DNA of 64,000 bases, taken from an uncultured Arenicella sp. Its GTDB lineage: Bacteria; Pseudomonadota; Gammaproteobacteria; Arenicellales; Arenicellaceae. The first letter of the stretch is position 1, and each line of letters begins with the position of its first letter. A model generated the notes under the pieces. That model saw only the letters and a list, made by a program, of their open reading frames with translations, made no database searches and was not told the DNA's origin. The position numbers and the translations under genes are program-made. The stretch covers positions 23,640 to 87,639 of the forward strand of contig CALINO010000035.1 in NCBI GenBank assembly GCA_938045295.1, written 5' to 3'. This document shows positions 31,062 through 40,412 of the stretch, piece after piece.

Positions 31062-31730
31062 ATGAATAAAATACGAAAATATTTTGTTGCAGGCCTGCTG
31101 GTTTGGTTGCCATTGGTAGCCACGTATGTCGTATTGTCGTTCGCCATTAATTTGATTGACCGCAGTTTATTACTATTGCCAGTCGCCTATCGGCCAGAAA
31201 CCTTGATCGGTTTCAAAATCCCCGGTTTAGGGGTGATTCTAACCGTCATTCTGGTGATGATTACTGGCCTTATTGCGGCCAACTTTTTTGGCCGCCGGCT
31301 CGTGTCTGCCTGGGAATCTGTATTGTCTCGCATCCCCTTAGTGAGAACCGTGTATGGCGCGGTCAAGCAGATTACCCAGAGCTTATTTGCGGACGCCAGC
31401 CAGTCGTTTCGCGAAGTGGTGTTAGTGGAATACCCGCGCCGCGACTTATGGATGCTGGCGTTTGTCACCGGCGACACACCAAAAACGTTTAAAAACGTCG
31501 TGGGTAAAGAGTTGATTAACATCTACGTGCCCACCACGCCCAACCCAACTTCCGGGTTTTATTTAATGGTGCCACCTGAAGACATCAGGCGCTTGGATAT
31601 TCCGGTTGAGGTTGGTTTGAAAATGATTTTATCTGCGGGGGTAGTTAACCCTCTGGATGACCCAGTTGAAGCCGAAAAAATAGCGGCTGAAATTCGAGAA
31701 AAAGAAAAGCGAAACGCTAAAAAGAGTTAA
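31062..31730 (+). CDS. DUF502 family inner-membrane protein
   Basis: A 222-residue membrane protein. Two N-terminal membrane helices are visible (FVAGLLVWLPLVATYVVLSFAI and GLGVILTVILVMITGLIAA). They are followed by the conserved segment RIPLVRTVYGAVKQITQSL and a soluble domain with TPNPTSGFYLMVPPEDI. This is a DUF502 signature; function is not known. It ends three bases before aspS. Confidence 0.85.
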   Translation: MNKIRKYFVAGLLVWLPLVATYVVLSFAINLIDRSLLLLPVAYRPETLIGFKIPGLGVILTVILVMITGLIAANFFGRRLVSAWESVLSRIPLVRTVYGAVKQITQSLFADASQSFREVVLVEYPRRDLWMLAFVTGDTPKTFKNVVGKELINIYVPTTPNPTSGFYLMVPPEDIRRLDIPVEVGLKMILSAGVVNPLDDPVEAEKIAAEIREKEKRNAKKS

Positions 31731-31733
31731 CAA

Positions 31734-33557
31734 ATGAATGCAATGCGTAGCCATAATTGTGGCCAAGTAAATGAAAGTCTAATCGATCAAGTTGTTACCG
31801 TCGCCGGTTGGGCGCACCGTCGTCGTGATCACGGTGGGGTTATTTTTATTGATCTTCGAGACGCCTCAGGGTTGTTGCAAGTGGTGATTGACCCAGATGC
31901 AGTAGAAGCCTTTGCGTTAGCAGAAACAGTGCGTAATGAGCACGTGTTGCAAATTACGGCTCGGGTACGTCCACGCCCTGAAGGCACCACTAATTCAGAT
32001 CTGCCTACCGGTATGGTTGAAGTCTATGCCACCAACATAGAAGTGTTAAATCGTGCAGACCCTATCCCGTTTCAATTGGATGAAGAAGACGTCAGTGAAG
32101 CGGTACGCTTGCGCTATCGTTATTTGGATTTGCGTCGCGAGCAAATGCAAAAAATCTTTCGATTACGCAGCGGTGTTACTAAATACTTTCGAGACTTTCT
32201 CGAAGCGCAAAACTTCGTTGATATCGAAACTCCCATCTTAACTAAGTCTACCCCAGAGGGCGCACGCGATTACTTGGTGCCGAGTCGTGTGCACGCCGGT
32301 GACTTTTTTGCGTTGCCGCAATCACCGCAATTATTTAAGCAATTACTGATGGTGGCCGGTTTTGAGCGTTACTATCAAATCGCGCGTTGCTTTCGTGATG
32401 AAGATTTGCGTGCCGATCGTCAGCCTGAGTTCACTCAGCTTGATATCGAAACTTCGTTCATGAACGAAGAAGAAATCATGAATATGATGGAAACCATGAT
32501 TCGCGGTTTGTTTAAAGCCAAGTTAGACGTTGATTTGGTGGCTGAATTCCCACGCATGACTTACGCCGATGCAATTGAGCAATACGGCATTGACCGCCCA
32601 GACTTACGCATACCGCTTACGTTAGTGTCGGTCACTGATTTAATGCAAGACTCAAGCTTTAAAGTGTTTTCTGCCCCGGCGAACGCGGACGATGGCCGTG
32701 TGGCAGCACTTAAAGTACCTGCGGGCTGTGAAAAGTTAAGCCGTAAAGAAATTGACTCTTACACCGATTATGTTGGTAACTACGGCGCGCGCGGTTTGGC
32801 GTATATCAAAGTTAACGACGTGAGCGCCGGGCGTGATGGCTTGCAATCTCCGATTGTTAAAAACTTGTCTGACGAAGCGCTGGCTGGCGTGATTGAGCGC
32901 ACCGGTGCGCAAAGTGGCGACTTAATTTTCTTTGGTGCGGATTCGGCTAAAGTGGTGAATGACTCATTAGCGGCATTGCGAGTGAAGTTGGGTCACGACC
33001 TTGATTTAATCGAAGGTGAATGGGCGCCAATGTGGGTGGTCGACTTCCCGATGTTTGAGCGTGATGAAGATAACGGGCGATGGTCTTCGTTGCACCACCC
33101 GTTCACGGCACCGAAAGTGGATCAGCTTGAGAAAATGAAAACCAACCCTGGTGACGTGTTATCGCGCGCTTATGACTTGGTGTTAAATGGTACTGAAATG
33201 GGTGGCGGCTCAATTCGTATTCACCAATTAGACGTACAAAAATCAGCCTTTGAAGCGCTGGGTATTGACGATGAAGAAGCTGAAGAAAAATTTGGCTTCT
33301 TGCTTGATGCATTGCGCTTTGGCGCGCCTCCGCACGGCGGAATTGCGTTCGGCATTGACCGTATTATTGCCATGATGTCGAAGGTCGACTCTATTCGTGA
33401 GGTTATTGCCTTCCCTAAAACGCAAAAAGCATCGTGCTTGTTGACCGACGCGCCAAGCGACGTTGATAAAACTCAGCTGCGTGATTTGCACATTCGTCTA
33501 AGCCCAGCTGCGCAAGCGGCTAAAGCTGAGCAAAGCGCTGAGGCTGTTGCTGAGTAA
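31734..33557 (+). CDS. aspS: Aspartyl-tRNA synthetase
   Basis: Class II synthetase of 607 residues. It has the OB-fold anticodon domain ([22 protein letters not shown]), motif 2 ([20 protein letters not shown]), the bacterial GAD insertion domain and motif 3 ([13 protein letters not shown]). Translation could begin at ATG 31734 or at ATG 31743, which aligns better with the Escherichia coli start. In many gammaproteobacteria yebC comes next; here about 18 kb separate them. Confidence 0.96.
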   Translation: MNAMRSHNCGQVNESLIDQVVTVAGWAHRRRDHGGVIFIDLRDASGLLQVVIDPDAVEAFALAETVRNEHVLQITARVRPRPEGTTNSDLPTGMVEVYATNIEVLNRADPIPFQLDEEDVSEAVRLRYRYLDLRREQMQKIFRLRSGVTKYFRDFLEAQNFVDIETPILTKSTPEGARDYLVPSRVHAGDFFALPQSPQLFKQLLMVAGFERYYQIARCFRDEDLRADRQPEFTQLDIETSFMNEEEIMNMMETMIRGLFKAKLDVDLVAEFPRMTYADAIEQYGIDRPDLRIPLTLVSVTDLMQDSSFKVFSAPANADDGRVAALKVPAGCEKLSRKEIDSYTDYVGNYGARGLAYIKVNDVSAGRDGLQSPIVKNLSDEALAGVIERTGAQSGDLIFFGADSAKVVNDSLAALRVKLGHDLDLIEGEWAPMWVVDFPMFERDEDNGRWSSLHHPFTAPKVDQLEKMKTNPGDVLSRAYDLVLNGTEMGGGSIRIHQLDVQKSAFEALGIDDEEAEEKFGFLLDALRFGAPPHGGIAFGIDRIIAMMSKVDSIREVIAFPKTQKASCLLTDAPSDVDKTQLRDLHIRLSPAAQAAKAEQSAEAVAE

Positions 33558-33568
33558 TCATGCGGTTT

Positions 33569-33624
33569 AAGGCTGTACTAGTATTGATTCAACCACCATT
33601 GACTCAAAAAACGAGTACAGCCTT
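33569..33624 (+). repeat. 11-bp inverted repeat between aspS and murB
   Basis: AAGGCTGTACT (33569-33579) and AGTACAGCCTT (33614-33624) are exact reverse complements separated by 34 bases. A transcript could form a stem with a large loop. No T-run follows, so a classical terminator is doubtful. It fills almost the whole gap between the two genes. Confidence 0.5.
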
Positions 33625-33645
33625 TGCTCAAGCTGATGTTGCGTA

Positions 33646-34716
33646 ATGACGAAGTCAACGTCAGACACCATGTCGGGTGAAACGCCAGGCAAAACATCAG
33701 ATAAAGCCATATCGTCGTGGGTGGACTTGTCTGCTTACAACACCTTAGCAATACCGGCGCTGGCGAAAGAACTGTGTGTTGTGCGCCATGTTGAAGAGCT
33801 GCAGACTTGCATTGCTCGTGTTAAGCAAGAGAACTTACCTTTTCTAATCTTAGGTGAAGGCAGCAATACGGTTTTCTTGCAAGACTATGATGGCGTTGTG
33901 GTGCTCAACCGCTTAACAGGCATTGAGCTTGTTTCACAAACTCAAAGCACGGTCACGGTTAAAGTGGCGGCCGGTGAAAATTGGCACGACTTTGTTGCTT
34001 ATTGCGTTTCTCGGCAATGGTATGGCATTGAAAATTTAGCGCTGATTCCCGGCACGGTTGGTGCCGCGCCGATTCAAAATATTGGTGCTTACGGCATGGA
34101 AGTCAAAGACACCATCTCTGAACTTGAGGCGTTTGATGTCAGCTCTGAAGAGGTCCTTAGCATCAGTAATGACGCGTGTGAATTTGGCTATCGAGAGAGC
34201 CGCTTTAAGCGCGATTGGGTTGGCAATAAAATCATAACCAGCGTGCACTTTACTCTGAGCAAGGAAAAGGCTCTGAAGCTTGACTACCCGGCGTTAGCTC
34301 AAAACCTCACTCATGATTCAAGCTTAAAGCAGGTGTTCGATGAGGTGGTTAGCATTCGCACGCAAAAGCTACCCGATCCGAAACAAATACCCAACGCGGG
34401 CAGCTTTTTTAAAAATCCCGTGGTGAGTGTAAGCGACTATCAAGCATTGCAGCAGCGTTACCCCGACATTGTGGCATTTGAGCACGGCCAGAAAATGAAG
34501 TTGGCGGCAGCGTGGTTGATAGAGCAAGCGGGTTGGAAGCAAAAGCAAGTGGATGGGGTTCGGGTGCATCAGCATCAAGCCTTGGTAGTGATTAATCCCG
34601 AACGTCGACCCGGCGAGGCCATACAAGGATTTGCGCAGGCGCTCAAAGACGATATCCAGCAGCGTTATGGCGTGATGTTGGAAGTTGAGCCAAGGCTTAT
34701 TCGCCTTACTAAATAG
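33646..34716 (+). CDS. murB: UDP-N-acetylenolpyruvoylglucosamine reductase
   Basis: FAD enzyme that completes UDP-MurNAc synthesis for peptidoglycan. The protein has 356 residues. The FAD-binding segment FLILGEGSNTVFL, ENLALIPGTVGAAPIQNIGAYG, catalytic-serine region NAGSFFKNP and terminal glutamate EVEPRLI are present, the type I arrangement. An extra ~20 residues rich in Ser/Thr precede the domain, so the start may lie further inside. Position after aspS is unusual. Confidence 0.94.
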   Translation: MTKSTSDTMSGETPGKTSDKAISSWVDLSAYNTLAIPALAKELCVVRHVEELQTCIARVKQENLPFLILGEGSNTVFLQDYDGVVVLNRLTGIELVSQTQSTVTVKVAAGENWHDFVAYCVSRQWYGIENLALIPGTVGAAPIQNIGAYGMEVKDTISELEAFDVSSEEVLSISNDACEFGYRESRFKRDWVGNKIITSVHFTLSKEKALKLDYPALAQNLTHDSSLKQVFDEVVSIRTQKLPDPKQIPNAGSFFKNPVVSVSDYQALQQRYPDIVAFEHGQKMKLAAAWLIEQAGWKQKQVDGVRVHQHQALVVINPERRPGEAIQGFAQALKDDIQQRYGVMLEVEPRLIRLTK

Positions 34717-34787
34717 CTTGGCTTGCGAGAACGGTGAGCTGGCCCCGCAGCCGCTAAAGAGAGTGGTTTAGATATTATTGTGTAAAA

Positions 34788-34833
34788 GCATTTTGTTGAA
34801 AATGCAGGTTGTGTGTAAAAAAATGCAACAACC
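34788..34833 (+). repeat. Two adjacent hairpins upstream of the envelope operon
   Basis: GCATTTT-GTTG-AAAATGC (34788-34805) is a perfect 7-bp stem. It is followed at once by GGTTGT ... ACAACC (34807-34812 and 34828-34833). They lie between murB and the next operon. They could end murB transcription or process the junction, but there is no clear T-tract after either. Confidence 0.45.
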
Positions 34834-34845
34834 ACAGTCGAATCA

Positions 34846-34875
34846 TTAACATTTTGTAATGCTGAATCTTATGCT
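34846..34875 (+). promoter_or_regulatory. Promoter candidate for the 13-gene envelope operon
   Basis: TTAACA (34846-34851, 5 of 6 consensus) and TATGCT (34870-34875, 4 of 6) are 18 bases apart in the 210-base gap before the first gene of the operon. It is the best sigma-70-like match in that gap, but only moderate. Confidence 0.35.
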
Positions 34876-34926
34876 GACACGGTCAGTACTAAGGTAGAGG
34901 TAACCACAAAAAAACACGGCTGACTT

Positions 34927-36354
34927 ATGATATGTAAAATCAACGAAATAAACACAGATAACGTTTTTAACTATAATTTCGGGCGCCTGCCGTCTGGGGT
35001 TGCTTTCGGCCTGTGCTTTTTGTTGATTATGATTGTATCGAGCCCCGCGCTTTCTCAAGAAGAGTCGGTCGCTCAAACGCAAGACGCCACCACCTCTCAA
35101 GAACAAATCACTGCTCAAGAAGCGGGTGCTTCTGAAACCGACACACAGTCGTTCGTTGAGCAAGCCAACACCATCAAGGCCGTTCCTGTTATCGACTTAA
35201 GCGCCGAAATGCGTGCAACCTTGGAACGTCAATTTGAACAAATAAAATCATTGGAAGAGCAAGAAGACGCATTCAGTGAAAACTTAGGTGAAGCTTATTT
35301 AGGGTACGGAAAGCTATTGACTCAGGTTGGCCGCCTTGACGAAGCGCGTGAAATGTACGCAAAGTCCCTTCATTTGGCCAAAATCAATCATGGTGTGTAT
35401 GCGATTGAGCAACGCCCTGTATTAAAAGCCATGTTTGAAATGCACGAAGCGAAAGCCGAGTCGCAAGAAATGGAACGCTATTTGCGGCAACTAATATGGT
35501 TAGAAAAAAAGCACCCAGATATTGATGATAATTACAGTTATGACTTGGTGCTCAAGATGGGCAACTTGTTTATTGACCAATATTTAGCGTCACCCAGAAG
35601 AACGGAAGCGGGTTTAGAGAAGATTAATAAAGGCATTACCTTTATGAATTATGCGGTGAATCGCTATGGCGATCGGCCGCTTTCTGAAGTGTTAATGCCT
35701 TATGGTGAATTGGCTTTGTTGTATTACATACGCAGTCAAGTAAACCAAGAGTTGCTTCGATCTCAAAATGAATCTTCTCGGTTTCGAACGCAGCGTGATA
35801 AAGATCAGTTTCCAAAATTTAGGTTAGCCGATCAAGGGGCTACCGCTCAAGGTTTCGCGCGTTTGGAAGAATATTTGTACAAAGCGCAAAACGAAAATCA
35901 GCTGGAACATCAGGTGCGTGCGCTGCGAGACATTGGCGACTTATATCTGTTGTTTGGCAACACAAGTTTGGCCGAACGGCACTATAACAAAGCGTGGTTG
36001 CAAGCCGCGCAACTCAGTGAAGATAATGAGTTGGTGAAAAGTTTTGAAAACCCAGTGAAAATTCCAGATTTTAACTACGCCGGGGAGCGACGCAACTTAG
36101 TGCAAGGTGCTGCCAAAGTGAGTGTGCCCTTGAGTATGAGAATAAGTAAATACGGCAAAGTAAGAAACATTGTTGCTCAACAAGACGGTTCGTTGGAAAC
36201 TAAATACATTCAGCGGGCAAAAAGAACATTGCGGCGGTTTAAGTTTCGGCCGGCTATTGAAAATGGAAAAATGGTGGCGACTGAGAACTTTTCACATTCC
36301 ACGGATTTGATTTTAAAACAGAGTGAAATAGAAAAAGCGTCTCAAGTTAATTAG
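34927..36354 (+). CDS. Periplasmic TPR protein with TonB-like C-terminal domain
   Basis: First gene of the operon, 475 residues, not a family I can name. A signal sequence (about residues 21-43, SSPALS then Q) is followed by a Gln/Thr-rich stretch. Helical repeats of TPR type come next (LGYGKLLTQVGRLDEAREMYAKSL at about 120-143; another at about 340-360, DLYLLFGNTSLAERHYNKAW). Residues ~395-465 resemble the TonB/TolA C-terminal fold: VSVPLSMRISKYGKV ... RTLRRFKFRPAIENGKMV. This fold usually contacts an outer-membrane or periplasmic partner, so the protein may be the energy-transducing arm of the system. The function is inferred. Confidence 0.6.
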   Translation: MICKINEINTDNVFNYNFGRLPSGVAFGLCFLLIMIVSSPALSQEESVAQTQDATTSQEQITAQEAGASETDTQSFVEQANTIKAVPVIDLSAEMRATLERQFEQIKSLEEQEDAFSENLGEAYLGYGKLLTQVGRLDEAREMYAKSLHLAKINHGVYAIEQRPVLKAMFEMHEAKAESQEMERYLRQLIWLEKKHPDIDDNYSYDLVLKMGNLFIDQYLASPRRTEAGLEKINKGITFMNYAVNRYGDRPLSEVLMPYGELALLYYIRSQVNQELLRSQNESSRFRTQRDKDQFPKFRLADQGATAQGFARLEEYLYKAQNENQLEHQVRALRDIGDLYLLFGNTSLAERHYNKAWLQAAQLSEDNELVKSFENPVKIPDFNYAGERRNLVQGAAKVSVPLSMRISKYGKVRNIVAQQDGSLETKYIQRAKRTLRRFKFRPAIENGKMVATENFSHSTDLILKQSEIEKASQVN

Positions 36355-36378
36355 TCAGCGCTTATTTGGGTTTAGTTA

Positions 36379-37401
36379 ATGCGTATATCGAAATATCAAT
36401 TACGAATGGTTCGCCGTGCTTCACGCACGGCGACTGTGTTACGACTGTCACTAGTGGCGTTATCCGTCTCTTTGGTGGTGGGTTGTGCCACGCCTATTAG
36501 TCCTGGTGGGCCACAAAACCCGAAAACCAGCGGCCCTTCTTTGCCTACGCCACTGCCTAGCGGTGGTTCCAGCGGTGGTGCTGGCCTGCCTTCGCCATTG
36601 CCGGCCCCGCCTTCAGCGCCGAGTGCGTCTAAGCCGTCCACTCCTTCTACCCCGTCGCCGCCTTCTGCGAGTAAGCCGTCTGATGGTAAGAGTGGCTCTG
36701 AATCTGAAAGCGGTGAGGCAAAAGACGGTGAGTCAAAATCAAAATCTGAGTCCGAAAGTGACTCAGGCGCCGATGACGCTCCTGACGGTTGGGAGGATGA
36801 ACAAGAAGGTTCTGACGAGCAGTCACAAGAAGGCGACGCCACGTTTGAAGAGCCTGAGGCAAAAGAACAACAAGGCAAAGGCGATGACTTTGAGCAACCT
36901 GACTTTAAAGAACAAGGTGGCCTTAGCCAAGAAGAGCTCGAAGAGTTAGAAAAAGAGTTAGAAGAAACGCTGGGTGATTTTGATGAAGAAATCGAGCGTG
37001 AAAAAACCTATTCAGAAGAACGTGCAAACGACAACGCAAATGAAGATGGCTTAGGCGGTGCGGTGGCATTTGAAGAATACGACGAAGAAGACGACGGCAA
37101 TGCCAAAGGGCGAAACAAGCCCAGTCAATCCAGTGGTGAATCCGATTCAGACAGCGACGGCGGCAGTGGTGGTGCAACCGGTGCTGGCGGCGCCTCAGCA
37201 GAAGGTGGGGAAGAGCGTAAAGGCAATGATCCGCAATCGGATGCAGAGCAAGATCAAGACAAAGATCGCCCTGACGTTGAAGACTTACGTAAGAACGATG
37301 ACATTGTCGCCAGGCAAATTCGTGAAGCCGCGGAGGCGGAAACTGATCCGGAGTTGAAGAAAAAGCTGTGGGAGGAGTACTATAGTTACAAAGGGTACTA
37401 A
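36379..37401 (+). CDS. Low-complexity acidic lipoprotein
   Basis: A 340-residue protein with a basic n-region, hydrophobic helix and lipobox VVGC (lipidated cysteine 36; alanine follows, favouring the outer membrane). After it come a Pro/Ser-rich stalk (about residues 40-100), Ser-Glu-Asp-rich segments, a Glu-rich predicted helix (about 180-215), a Ser-Gly region and a short conserved-looking C terminus (DPELKKKLWEEYYSYKGY). I do not recognise a family. The flexible stalk suggests an extended spacer across the periplasm. It starts 24 bases after the TPR/TonB-like gene. Confidence 0.6.
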   Translation: MRISKYQLRMVRRASRTATVLRLSLVALSVSLVVGCATPISPGGPQNPKTSGPSLPTPLPSGGSSGGAGLPSPLPAPPSAPSASKPSTPSTPSPPSASKPSDGKSGSESESGEAKDGESKSKSESESDSGADDAPDGWEDEQEGSDEQSQEGDATFEEPEAKEQQGKGDDFEQPDFKEQGGLSQEELEELEKELEETLGDFDEEIEREKTYSEERANDNANEDGLGGAVAFEEYDEEDDGNAKGRNKPSQSSGESDSDSDGGSGGATGAGGASAEGGEERKGNDPQSDAEQDQDKDRPDVEDLRKNDDIVARQIREAAEAETDPELKKKLWEEYYSYKGY

Positions 37402-37453
37402 TGGGTTAAATACTTTTTAGTCATGGGGGCAATAAATAAAACAAGGTGGGTGT

Positions 37454-38752
37454 ATGTTGAATGAAAATACGGCTAATGACGGTCTAATGGTGAGTAAAGA
37501 AAAAACTCCTATCCCTATGGTTGGTAAATTATTCAGTTTAATTTTGTTATTTTTCGTGAGTGCTTGTACTACGTATGAGTATCACGAAACCATTAATGTG
37601 CCTATTTCTAAAGTCTCCGAGGCGCAAGAAGCGCTGCTTGATGAAGAGCTTATTTTAGATGTGGGCGTGGTGTTGTTTGATCATGGCGTGGATGTGTCTG
37701 ACGACGAAGCGGCCGCTTACGCCAATGTTCGTAAGAGCGAAGCCGTGTGGTTTTCATCACAACTTAAACAGACCTTAGATACAAGCAATGCGTGGGGTCT
37801 GGTACGGGCATTACCAAATGACAAAAGCATCATGGATGTCACGGTTAATGGTCGACTGATTGATTCTAACGGTGAACGCGTTACTATTTTTATTCGCGCA
37901 CAAGACGCCACCGGCAAGCTTTGGTTTGAAAAAGAGTATCACCAAACCGCCAGCCAATATGCCTACAACCCCGAAGTGAATTTGCCAGGCGACCCGTTTC
38001 AGGCCATGTTTAACCGCATTGCTAATGACTTGTTTGATCACCGCGCATTGCTCTCTGAGCAGCAGTTACGCAATGTGCGCAGTACCGCCAAAGTATTGTT
38101 TGCACAAGATTTTGTGCCCGCCGCGTTCACTGGTTACACGACCACAAATGAGTTGGGTGAAGTGTCGCTATTGCGCGTTCCTTCCAGCGATGACCCGCTA
38201 ATGAAAAAAGTGGATCGAATTCGTTCTCGTAATGACTTATTTTTAGACGTCATACAAGACTACTACCGTGCCTTTAATAACAACATGTCCGCTTCGTATC
38301 AAGAGTGGCGCAAAGTGAGTTATAAAGAAGTGCTGTACGCACGGCAATTAAAAGAACAAGCACGAAAAGAAAAAATTGCCGGCATAGCCATCATTGCCAG
38401 TGGCGTGGTGGCGGCCAATACCAGTAAAAGCGGCACTGCCCGAACGGCCGGATGGTTGGGTGGAATTTACGGCGCTCAAGTTTTTGGTAATAGTTTTCGA
38501 AAGTACAACCAAGCGCTTCAACACAGCGAAACCTTGCGCGAGCTTGGGCTGTCATTAGAATCCGACCTTGAACCCAGTGTGGTTGACTTGCAAGACCGCA
38601 GTGTCACATTAACCGGCACTGTCGAAGATCAATACGAAGAATGGCGCCGCATTTTATCCAGAATGTTTGAAATAGAAGACGGCGAACTAGAACAAGATAC
38701 AACCAGTGGTGCAGAATTATTGGACGATAACAGTCAGGCACGACGTAACTAA
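37454..38752 (+). CDS. Lipoprotein of unknown family with C-terminal glycine-rich helix
   Basis: A 432-residue lipoprotein. The lipobox VSAC gives lipidated Cys38; an internal ATG (residue 22) could be the true start, though AAGGTGGG precedes the first. The N-terminal half (about residues 60-190) describes a small alpha/beta domain (LDVGVVLFDHGVDVS ... VTVNGRLIDSNGERVTIFIRAQD) like other periplasmic lipoproteins that handle envelope assembly. The second half contains a hydrophobic stretch IAGIAIIASGVVAAN and a C-terminal beta region (SVTLTGTVEDQYEEWRRIL). I cannot name the family. Confidence 0.55.
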   Translation: MLNENTANDGLMVSKEKTPIPMVGKLFSLILLFFVSACTTYEYHETINVPISKVSEAQEALLDEELILDVGVVLFDHGVDVSDDEAAAYANVRKSEAVWFSSQLKQTLDTSNAWGLVRALPNDKSIMDVTVNGRLIDSNGERVTIFIRAQDATGKLWFEKEYHQTASQYAYNPEVNLPGDPFQAMFNRIANDLFDHRALLSEQQLRNVRSTAKVLFAQDFVPAAFTGYTTTNELGEVSLLRVPSSDDPLMKKVDRIRSRNDLFLDVIQDYYRAFNNNMSASYQEWRKVSYKEVLYARQLKEQARKEKIAGIAIIASGVVAANTSKSGTARTAGWLGGIYGAQVFGNSFRKYNQALQHSETLRELGLSLESDLEPSVVDLQDRSVTLTGTVEDQYEEWRRILSRMFEIEDGELEQDTTSGAELLDDNSQARRN

Positions 38753-38765
38753 TATAATAAAAATA

Positions 38766-40394
38766 ATGCAGTCAGAGGAATCGAACCAATCTCGACCTAA
38801 ATCCATAGAGGCCGAAGAATTTCAAGCACCGGGAAGTAGCCCTGCTGTTGGCGTACCGTCAACGCAAGGTAATGGTTTTGGGCGTGGCCAAATTAGCAAT
38901 GCTAGTGACGCGCCTTGGTGGCACTCCCAATTTAATTTAATGCTCTGTGTGTTTGCATTGCTAGCAATCGCGGCGTTGCTATTTGTTAGTTTGACTCCGG
39001 CTCCCACCTTAACCAAGCCCAGCACTATTATTGATGCGCAAGGTAACTCCACACAGGGCGATAGCTCTGTAGCAGGGTCATCACAAGAGCCAGTGGCGCC
39101 GTACAGTGAATCGGAACGTGAACAAGCGCGCGCCGATTCGCAAGATGTGCTTTCCGAGTTATTAGAAACTAAAAAAGCATTAGAAGAAAAAGACGTTAAG
39201 TCATGGGCGGCGGACGCGTATGATGCGGCGCTCAGTTTGGCTGAGCAAGGCGATGTGGCTTATCAACAACAAGAATACGCCAGTGCCATTGAGCTTTATA
39301 AACGCTCAGTGAGCGATTTGGAGTCTATTTACGACTTAATACCCAACGAGTTGAATCGGCGAGTGGCCGATGGGTTAGTAGCAATACAGCAAGGTAAATC
39401 AGAACTGGCTAAATCTCTGTTTCAGTCGGCACTGTCTTTAGATCAAAACCACGTTCCGGCGTTACAAGGAATGCAGCGGGTAAAAACCTTGGGTGAAGTA
39501 TTAGCCTTAGTCGCGGCTGCGGCGGTAGACGAGCAGAGCTTTACCAACAGCGATGACCTTAGTGACATTCAACAAGCCAAGCAAAAATATCAGCAAGCCT
39601 TAGACTTAGACGGTGCGGCCAGCTCGGCCAAGAGCGGATTGGCACGTAGTGGAGAATTAGAAACCGATAAACACTATCGGCTTGCCATGAGCGCAGGGTT
39701 TAATGCCTTATTTGCTCGGCGCTATTCGCAAGCCAGGGCGCAATTTAATTCGGCGCTACAACACAAGCCCGCCGACCCAACCGCTCGCACGGCATTGCGT
39801 CAGGCGTTGGCATCAGACCAGAGAACCTCAATACGTTCATTGCTATCGCAAGCGAAAACGTTCGAGAAAAGCGAACAATGGGGCAGCGCGCTATCGAACT
39901 ACCAAACCGTATTACAACGCGACCCTAATCAAGTGAGCGCTAAGGTTGGTCGTATTCGTTCTCAAGCCCGAGTGGAATTAAATCAACAGATAAATGACGT
40001 ATTAAGCGACCCCTTGGCATTAAGCAAAACAACCGCACGTGATCATGCGTTAAAGGTCTTAGGCGATGCCAAAGGCATCAGCAAAAAAGGCACGGTGTTG
40101 AATGATCAAATAGCGTCACTTGAAGGGGCGTTAAAGCAAATAGACAGTACCGTAAAAGTCACCATAGCCTCAGATTCACTGACGCAAGTCAGCCTAAAAA
40201 AAGCCGGGGCAAAGCGCATTAGTTTGGGTAAATTTACCGCTAAAAATTTAGCGCTTAAGCCTGGGCGGTACACCTTGATTGGTACTCGGCTTGGTTTTCA
40301 AGATAAACGCACTGACCTTGAGCTGCGGCCGGTGGGCGATAAAGTACAGTCATTCACCATTGTGTGTAATGAGCAAATAGGTGACGCAAGTTGA
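38766..40394 (+). CDS. Inner-membrane TPR protein with PEGA-like tail
   Basis: A 542-residue bitopic protein. A cytoplasmic N terminus of ~55 residues carries the motif FQAPG (19-23). One membrane helix follows (about 56-77, LMLCVFALLAIAALLFVSLT). The periplasmic part holds several TPR-like repeats (AYQQQEYASAIELYKRS; ARRYSQARAQFNSALQHKP; SEQWGSALSNYQTVLQRDP). The C terminus resembles a PEGA module (LKPGRYTLIGTRLGFQDKRTDLEL). The frame is open from 38706, but ATG 38766 fits the gene spacing (13 bases after the previous stop). The same N-terminal motif occurs in the next gene's product. Confidence 0.6.
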   Translation: MQSEESNQSRPKSIEAEEFQAPGSSPAVGVPSTQGNGFGRGQISNASDAPWWHSQFNLMLCVFALLAIAALLFVSLTPAPTLTKPSTIIDAQGNSTQGDSSVAGSSQEPVAPYSESEREQARADSQDVLSELLETKKALEEKDVKSWAADAYDAALSLAEQGDVAYQQQEYASAIELYKRSVSDLESIYDLIPNELNRRVADGLVAIQQGKSELAKSLFQSALSLDQNHVPALQGMQRVKTLGEVLALVAAAAVDEQSFTNSDDLSDIQQAKQKYQQALDLDGAASSAKSGLARSGELETDKHYRLAMSAGFNALFARRYSQARAQFNSALQHKPADPTARTALRQALASDQRTSIRSLLSQAKTFEKSEQWGSALSNYQTVLQRDPNQVSAKVGRIRSQARVELNQQINDVLSDPLALSKTTARDHALKVLGDAKGISKKGTVLNDQIASLEGALKQIDSTVKVTIASDSLTQVSLKKAGAKRISLGKFTAKNLALKPGRYTLIGTRLGFQDKRTDLELRPVGDKVQSFTIVCNEQIGDAS

Positions 40395-40412
40395 ACGGGG
40401 TGAATAGCAATC

